Shown here piece by piece: positions 59,448-64,000 of a stretch of DNA of 64,000 nt; position 1 is the first letter of the stretch, and each line of letters opens with the position of its first letter. The notes beneath the pieces were generated by a model, which worked only from the letters and a program-made list of their open reading frames with translations, ran no database searches and was not told the origin of the DNA. Origin of the DNA: Limnochordaceae bacterium (GTDB lineage Bacteria; Bacillota; Limnochordia; Limnochordales; Geochordaceae); the NCBI GenBank assembly GCA_014896295.1, contig JADBKR010000005.1:124001-188000 (forward strand). The letters are read 5' to 3'. Position numbers and translations under genes: made by a program.

Positions 59448-60677
59448 TCACGCTCCCCTCCCCAGCTCGAACTCCTCGAACAGCGCCCGGATGGCGTCTC
59501 CCAGGCGCTCTCCGTCGATCAGGCACGAGATGCTGGCATGGGAGTCGCTGGTCTGTAAGATGGCCACGCCGGCGCCGGTCAGCGCGCGGGCCACCCTCGC
59601 CATGATCCCCGGCACCCCGTGCATCCCCGCGCCTACCACCGAAACCTTGGCCAGCTTGCGGGTCACCGCCACTTCCACGTCGAACTCGGCCAGCGCCTCG
59701 TGGACCGCCGAAGCGGACGGCTCCGGCACGCTGAACATCAACTGGTGGGGGCTCACCAGGATCAGGTCGATGCTCACGCCCCTGCGGGCCACCGCTTGCA
59801 ACAGGCGAGAGTGCAGCGCGTCCTGGTTGAAGTCCTGCCGGCCTCCCACCACCACCTGGGCCAGATCCCCCACGTGGGCGATGCCGACCACGGGCCGATC
59901 CGAACGGATCTCCATGGTCCCGCCCGCCGGCCGGTCCCATACGAGCGTGCCGGGATGATCCGAACCCGTTTGCCGGATGCGCAACGGCACGTGCCCTTCC
60001 ATCGCGATCTCGACGGCCCTCGGGTGGACGACCCGGGCGCCGAGGTGGGCCAGCTCGGCCGCCTCCCGGTACGCCACGCTGGCGAGCGTGGGGGCGTCGG
60101 GCACCACCCGCGGGTCGGCCGCCTTGATGCCGTCCACATCGGTGAAGATCTCGACCAGCTCGGCCCCGAGCGCCACCCCCAGCGCAGCGGCGGTCGTGTC
60201 GCTGCCCCCACGACCCAGGGTGGTCACCTCGCCCTCCTCGGTGACCCCTTGGAAGCCCGCCACCACCGGCACCCGCCCTCCGGAGAGCTCTCGGTGCAGG
60301 CGCTCCGTGCGGATCTGCAGGATCCGGGCGTCGGCGTGGCGGCCTTCCGTGAGGATGCCCGCCTGGGCCCCCGTGAGGGAGACGGCCGGGATGCCCTGGC
60401 GGATCAGCGCCTGGGAGAGCACGGCGCAGGCGATGATCTCCCCGCAGGCGACGAGCTGGTCCTGCTCACGGGGATCCGGAGCCCCGCCGGCCTCCCGGGC
60501 CAGGAGATCGAGCAGCGAGTCGGTGGCGTACGGCTCTCCCCGCCGCCCCATGGCGGAAGCCACGGCGACTACCGCGTAGCCGTCCTCCCGGGCCTTCCGG
60601 ACGTGCTGCACCACCTGGCGGCGTCTCTCCGGCGTCGCCACGGAGGTGCCGCCGAACTTCTGTACGAGCACCCGCAT
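59448..60677 (-). CDS. dapG: Aspartokinase (DapG type)
   Basis: The enzyme phosphorylates aspartate at the start of lysine/DAP synthesis. The catalytic domain has VQKFGGTSVATPE, VVAVASAMG, GFQGVTEEGEVTTLGRGGSD and FTDVDGI. Two ACT domains follow at the C-terminus (VVGIAHVGDLAQVVV, SVVGAGMHGVPGIMARVARA). At 409 residues it is a monofunctional, probably alpha/beta-type aspartokinase. Position between asd and dapA identifies it as the dapG-like isozyme of the dipicolinate operon. Confidence 0.94.
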   Translation of the reverse strand: MRVLVQKFGGTSVATPERRRQVVQHVRKAREDGYAVVAVASAMGRRGEPYATDSLLDLLAREAGGAPDPREQDQLVACGEIIACAVLSQALIRQGIPAVSLTGAQAGILTEGRHADARILQIRTERLHRELSGGRVPVVAGFQGVTEEGEVTTLGRGGSDTTAAALGVALGAELVEIFTDVDGIKAADPRVVPDAPTLASVAYREAAELAHLGARVVHPRAVEIAMEGHVPLRIRQTGSDHPGTLVWDRPAGGTMEIRSDRPVVGIAHVGDLAQVVVGGRQDFNQDALHSRLLQAVARRGVSIDLILVSPHQLMFSVPEPSASAVHEALAEFDVEVAVTRKLAKVSVVGAGMHGVPGIMARVARALTGAGVAILQTSDSHASISCLIDGERLGDAIRALFEEFELGRGA

Positions 60678-60696
60678 CGTTTCACCGCTTTCCGCT

Positions 60697-61728
60697 CTAG
60701 GCGAGCAAGCCCAGGACCTGGGCGATCTGCACGGCGTTGAGCGCCGCGCCCTTGCGGATCTGGTCGCCCACGGCCCAGAGGTTGAGCGCCCCGGGCCGGG
60801 ACGGGTCCTCCCGGATGCGGCCCACCGCCACGGCGTCCTTGCCGCTCCAGTCGAGCGGCATCGGGTAGCGCTGCCGCTCGGGGTCGTCGACCACCTCGAC
60901 GCCGGGGGCCTCCCGCAGGAGAGCCCGCGCCTCGTCGGCCGATAGCGGCCGGGCCAGCTCCACGTTGATCGATTCGGAGTGGCTGCGCAGGACGGGGACC
61001 CTGACGGTGGTCGCGGTGACGGCAAGCTCCGGTTCGTGGAAGATCTTGCGCGTCTCCCGCACCATCTTCCACTCCTCTTTGGTGTAGCCCGCCTCCTCGA
61101 ACCGGTCGACCTGGGGGATCACGTTGAACGCGATGGGGTAGTGCCGCTCCGCGGAGGCGTAAGGCAACACCGCCGGCTCGTACGTCTCGCCCCGGACGTA
61201 CGCCCGCAGCTCCTCCTCGAGCTCGGCCATCGCCCGGGCGCCCGCGCCCGACACCGCCTGGTACGTCGAGACGACCACCCTCCGGATCCCGGCGGCCCGG
61301 TGCAGCGGCCACAGGGGCACCGCCATGATGATGGTCGAGCAGTTAGGGTTGGCGACGATGCCCCGGTGCTGGAAGGCATCCTGGCCGTTGACCTCCGGCA
61401 CTACCAGGGGTACGTCGGGCTCCATGCGAAAGGCGCTGGAGTTGTCGATCACCACGGCTCCCTTGCGGGCGAGCTGGGGGGCCAGCTCCCGGCTCACCGA
61501 GGCGCCGGCCGAGAAGAAGAGCAGGTCGAGCCCCTCCATCCGGGAGGGGGTGGCCGCCTCGATCGAAAAGGTCTCTCCCAGCACCCGCACCGTCTTGCCC
61601 GCCGAGCGCTCCGAGGCGAACAGCCGGAGATCGCCGAGCTTCCAGCGGCGCTCCTCCAGGATCTTCAAGAACTCCTGTCCCACCGCACCGGTGGCCCCCA
61701 CCACGCCCACTCTGACGCCTCGCGCCAT
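60697..61728 (-). CDS. asd: Aspartate-semialdehyde dehydrogenase
   Basis: Asd reduces aspartyl phosphate to the semialdehyde using NADPH. Motifs: VGVVGATGAVGQEFLKIL, LFASERSAGK, VVIDNSSAFRM, the active-site Cys in IVANPNCSTIIM, STYQAVSGAGARAM and RVPVLRSHSESINVEL. The protein has 343 residues. The ATG with GAAAGG upstream was chosen over one eight codons earlier. It lies between dpaB and dapG as in the spoVF operon of B. subtilis. Confidence 0.95.
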   Translation of the reverse strand: MARGVRVGVVGATGAVGQEFLKILEERRWKLGDLRLFASERSAGKTVRVLGETFSIEAATPSRMEGLDLLFFSAGASVSRELAPQLARKGAVVIDNSSAFRMEPDVPLVVPEVNGQDAFQHRGIVANPNCSTIIMAVPLWPLHRAAGIRRVVVSTYQAVSGAGARAMAELEEELRAYVRGETYEPAVLPYASAERHYPIAFNVIPQVDRFEEAGYTKEEWKMVRETRKIFHEPELAVTATTVRVPVLRSHSESINVELARPLSADEARALLREAPGVEVVDDPERQRYPMPLDWSGKDAVAVGRIREDPSRPGALNLWAVGDQIRKGAALNAVQIAQVLGLLA

Positions 61729-61789
61729 GCCGCCTTTCGCCTCCCGCCGCACCGGACCGTCGACCGCCCGGGCCTGCTCGTTACGTCCT

Positions 61790-62392
61790 TCAGCGCACCT
61801 GCCGCCGCGCCCTGTCGATGATCATCGGCTGGATCTGCCGGCCCTCCAGGGCCGCTTCCAGCGCCGGCAGGATCAGGGAGAAGTCCGCGACCATGGACGT
61901 TGGCTTCTCTTCGGGATTGTCCTGCCCGAAGGGTACCATGTAGACGTTCTTCATGGACAGGACGAGCCCCAGGTTCTTCGCGTTGGCCCCCAGCGCGTCG
62001 TTGGTGGAGATGGCCAGCACGACCGGGCGGCCGTTTCGCAAGGTGGCCTTGGCCGCCATCAGCACCGCCGAGTCGTTGATCGCCAGCGCCAGCTTGGCCA
62101 GCGTGGTGCCGGTGCACGGGGCGATCACGAGCGCATCCAGGAGCTTCTTGGGTCCCATCGGCTCCGTCTCCACGATGGACCGCATCACGCGGCGCCCGGT
62201 CGCTTGCTGCAGCCGGGCCACCCACTCCTCGACGGTGCCGAAGCGCGTGTCGACCGCGTGTTCCGACAGGATGGGAAACACCTGGGCTCCTTGCGCCACC
62301 AGCTGTTCGATGGACGCAAGCACCTCCTCGAACGAGCAGTGGGATGCGGCGAGCGCCCAACCGATGCGCTTGCCTTCGAGCAACGCAGCCAC
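61790..62392 (-). CDS. dpaB: Dipicolinate synthase subunit B
   Basis: DpaB with DpaA makes dipicolinic acid, which fills the spore core with calcium. It is a flavoprotein-like fold: GKRIGWALAASHCSFEEVL, DALVIAPCTGTTLAKLALAI, AAKATLRNGRPVVLAIST and KNVYMVPFGQDNPEEKPTS. It has 200 residues. The GTG has a GGAAAGGG site and gives the usual N-terminus. Expressed in the mother cell in Bacillus. Confidence 0.95.
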   Translation of the reverse strand: MAALLEGKRIGWALAASHCSFEEVLASIEQLVAQGAQVFPILSEHAVDTRFGTVEEWVARLQQATGRRVMRSIVETEPMGPKKLLDALVIAPCTGTTLAKLALAINDSAVLMAAKATLRNGRPVVLAISTNDALGANAKNLGLVLSMKNVYMVPFGQDNPEEKPTSMVADFSLILPALEAALEGRQIQPMIIDRARRQVR

Positions 62393-62436
62393 GCCCTTTC
62401 CTTGGCGACGGGCGGCCGCCGTGCCGGCAGGCCTGG

Positions 62437-63343
62437 TCAGGGAGCCAGCGATCGGGCCAGGATGCCGGGCACCACCTGGGCCAGGATGGCGCCGGCCGTT
62501 CGGGGCGCCACCCGCCCCGGCAGCCCGAGGGCATGGATCGCCTGCACGCCCGAGACGGGAGGCAGCTTCGAAGTCGGTCCCGCCCGCGTCGGAGGCGATG
62601 TCGACGACCAGCGCCTGCGGCTTCATGCGCCGCAGCACCTCCTCCGTGACCACCAGGGCCGGCGCGGTGTTGAAGATCACGTCGGCCTGCCCGGCGGCCG
62701 AGGCCAGCTCGTGCGGCCAGATGGCCGCCACGCCGGCCGCCCACGCCCGGGCCCACTCCGTGCGGTGGAAGACGACGGCCTGCACCGAAGCGCCCAGAGC
62801 GCCGAGCACCCGGCACAGCTGCTGGCCGCAGCGCCCGTACCCCACCACCACCGTGCGGCTCCCGTGCAGGGTGACGCGCAGGTTGGCCATCGCCAGCTGC
62901 ACGGCCCCCTCCGCGGTGGGGACCGCGTTGAGCACGGCGATCTCCTCGTCCTTCTCCAGTTCGAACAGCCGGATGCCGTGGCGGGCCGCCGCAGCTTTCA
63001 ACGCCGGCCTTGCGCTGCCGATGATCAGGAGCGTCCCCGAGCGCAGGCGCTCCAGGGCGCCGTCGTCGAGGAGGATCCGCACCCCCGGCGCCATGACGGT
63101 ACGGATGGCTCCCTGGGGGTCGGTGCCGCTCAGCGGGCAGAGCACCGCGTCCGCCCGGGCCGCCACGCTTGCAAGCTCAGGGGCGAAGTGTGCCCCCGGA
63201 GGAAGGAGTGCGGCCGGGAACCCCACCATCCAGACGCCGGCTCCCAGCTCCAGCAGGCGTTCGGCCAGAGCCAGCTCCCGCTCGTCGCCCCCGGCCACGA
63301 CCAGGGTGCGACCTTCCAAAGAGAGTTCCATGGATCGTGCCAT
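62437..63343 (-). CDS. dpaA: Dipicolinate synthase subunit A (frameshifted)
   Basis: DpaA is the NAD(P)-dependent subunit. The N-terminal domain has TLVVAGGDERELALAERL and WMVGFPAALLPPG; the Rossmann part has TVVVGYGRCGQQLCRVLGAL; then VIFNTAPALVVTEEVLRRM and DIASDAGGTDFEAA. After that the frame breaks: one extra base near 62548 must be removed to give LGVQAIHALGLPGRVAPRTA and the stop at 62437. With correction the protein has about 302 residues, normal for DpaA. The ATG start follows GGCGGGG; a second ATG four codons later is possible. Confidence 0.9.
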
Positions 63344-63407
63344 CGCCCCGCCGCCACACATGCGTCGTTGGCGGTCGCCCGTACCTTCCTTGCGCCTCTT
63401 TCCGTGG

Positions 63408-63435
63408 CAGTATATGAGTCCTAGGACGACGGGGT
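63408..63435 (-). promoter_or_regulatory. Sigma-K-like promoter of the dpaA operon
   Basis: Minus strand: AC (63434-63435), 17 bases, then CATATACTG (63408-63416), against the sigma-K consensus AC-N17-CATANNNTA (last base differs). It lies between the dapB stop and dpaA, about 60 bases before the start codon. spoVFA (dpaA) is sigma-K-dependent in B. subtilis. Confidence 0.55.
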
Positions 63436-63457
63436 TCGGCCGGGGTGGCAGGCTCGG

Positions 63458-64000
63458 TCAGTGGCGCAAGGCTCCGGGAGGCTGTTCGAAGAGGATCTCC
63501 TCGAGGGAGTGGACGCCCCGCAAGGCCCCCACCCGCTGCACGGCGAGGAGCACCCCGGGCACGAAACTGCGCCGGCTGGTGCTGTCGTGCCGGATGGTGA
63601 GGGTCTGCCCCTCCAGCCCGAAGATCACTTCCTGGTGGGCGACGAGGCCGGGCAAGCGCACGCTGTGGATGGGCACGGGATCCGGAGCCCCTCCCTCCGC
63701 ACGCCCCCTGGCCTCGGCGATCAGGGCGGCGGTGCGCAGGGCCGTACCCGATGGGGCATCGAGCTTGGTTTCGTGGTGCATCTCCACGATCTCGCAGCGC
63801 GGCATGTACGGGGCCACGAGGGTGGCCAGCCGCATCATCAACAGGGCCCCGATCGCGAAGTTGGGCGAGACCACCGCCCCCACGCCCCGCTGGCGACACC
63901 GGGCGTCCAGATCCTCGAGCTCGGAGCGGCTGATGCCGGTCGTCCCCACCACCAGGTGGATCCCCGCGTCGATGCAGGTGAAGGCGTGCTCCAGGGCGGC
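63458..64000 (-). CDS. dapB: 4-hydroxy-tetrahydrodipicolinate reductase (5' partial)
   Basis: DapB reduces the DapA product to tetrahydrodipicolinate. The visible part has VVGTTGISRSELEDL, VVSPNFAIGALLMMRLA, VEMHHETKLDAPSGTALRTA and RLPGLVAHQEVIFGLEGQTL, then the normal C-terminus. The frame is open to the window edge with IHLVVGTTG in its proper place, so about the first 75 residues, including the NAD(P)-binding start, lie outside. It is just upstream of the dpaA promoter. Confidence 0.94.
   Translation of the reverse strand, partial: AALEHAFTCIDAGIHLVVGTTGISRSELEDLDARCRQRGVGAVVSPNFAIGALLMMRLATLVAPYMPRCEIVEMHHETKLDAPSGTALRTAALIAEARGRAEGGAPDPVPIHSVRLPGLVAHQEVIFGLEGQTLTIRHDSTSRRSFVPGVLLAVQRVGALRGVHSLEEILFEQPPGALRH

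Noticed and set aside
61790..63361. A fused DpaA-DpaB protein
   Set aside because: The apparent fusion results from an extra base near 62548; removal restores the normal DpaA C-terminus and stop, and dpaB has its own GTG and ribosome site.

Overview
The window is very GC-rich bacterial DNA, almost fully coding, with frequent GTG starts, purine-rich ribosome sites and many 4-base stop/start overlaps (ATGA or GTGA). The gene content is that of an endospore-forming Bacillota: spo0A, ylbJ-like, tepA, ylzJ, dipicolinate synthase dpaA/dpaB and remA are present, and the gene order follows the Bacillus subtilis ylo/pyr/spoVF neighbourhoods. High GC plus this content points to a deep-branching high-GC class such as Limnochordia or Symbiobacteriia; this is inference, and no species can be named.

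Layout. (1) 1-13.2 kb: a ylbJ homologue, a coiled-coil DivIVA/ATP-synthase-b-like protein, coaD, rsmD, the fatty-acid kinase pair fakB (degV) / fakA (yloV), an Asp23 protein, rpmB, an unknown gene, rpe, rsgA, and the prkC/prpC Ser/Thr kinase-phosphatase pair with rlmN. (2) 13.2-25.6 kb: tRNA-Pro, spo0A, rsmB-fmt-def, priA-rpoZ-gmk-remA-yicC, a Ca2+ P-type ATPase and a TPR lipoprotein. (3) 25.7-37.8 kb: rqcH, purH, and the pyrimidine operon pyrR-pyrB-pyrC-pyrF-carA-pyrK-pyrDE, in which pyrD and pyrE are one fused gene and carB is absent; then rluD and lspA. (4) 37.8-45 kb: a TraR/DksA-type zinc finger gene, a small membrane protein, ileS with a complete T-box leader and promoter, then yggT, proC, sepF and an HlyD-like protein. 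(5) 45-49.6 kb: a Na/Pi symporter homologue and a plus-strand glycan cluster (LpxB-related protein, O-antigen ligase-like protein, GT2 glycosyltransferase), with visibly less GC-rich codons than the flanks. (6) 49.6-55.7 kb: a redox island of a heme-motif histidine kinase, an OmpR-type regulator, a Tat-type four-cluster ferredoxin, an NrfD-like membrane subunit and an unusual response regulator, with a structured repeat that looks like the regulator's operator. (7) 55.7-64 kb: ylzJ, tepA, RNase J, dapA, dapG, asd, dpaB, dpaA and partial dapB, that is, lysine/dipicolinate synthesis with a sigma-K-like promoter before dpaA.

About a dozen genes, most of them normally essential (coaD, rsmB, priA, carA, lspA, pyrR and others), are read only by switching frame once or twice, usually because of one extra or missing base in a G/C or homopolymer run. 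The simplest reading is indel errors in the assembly, not decay. Such genes are listed as whole CDS with the shift position.
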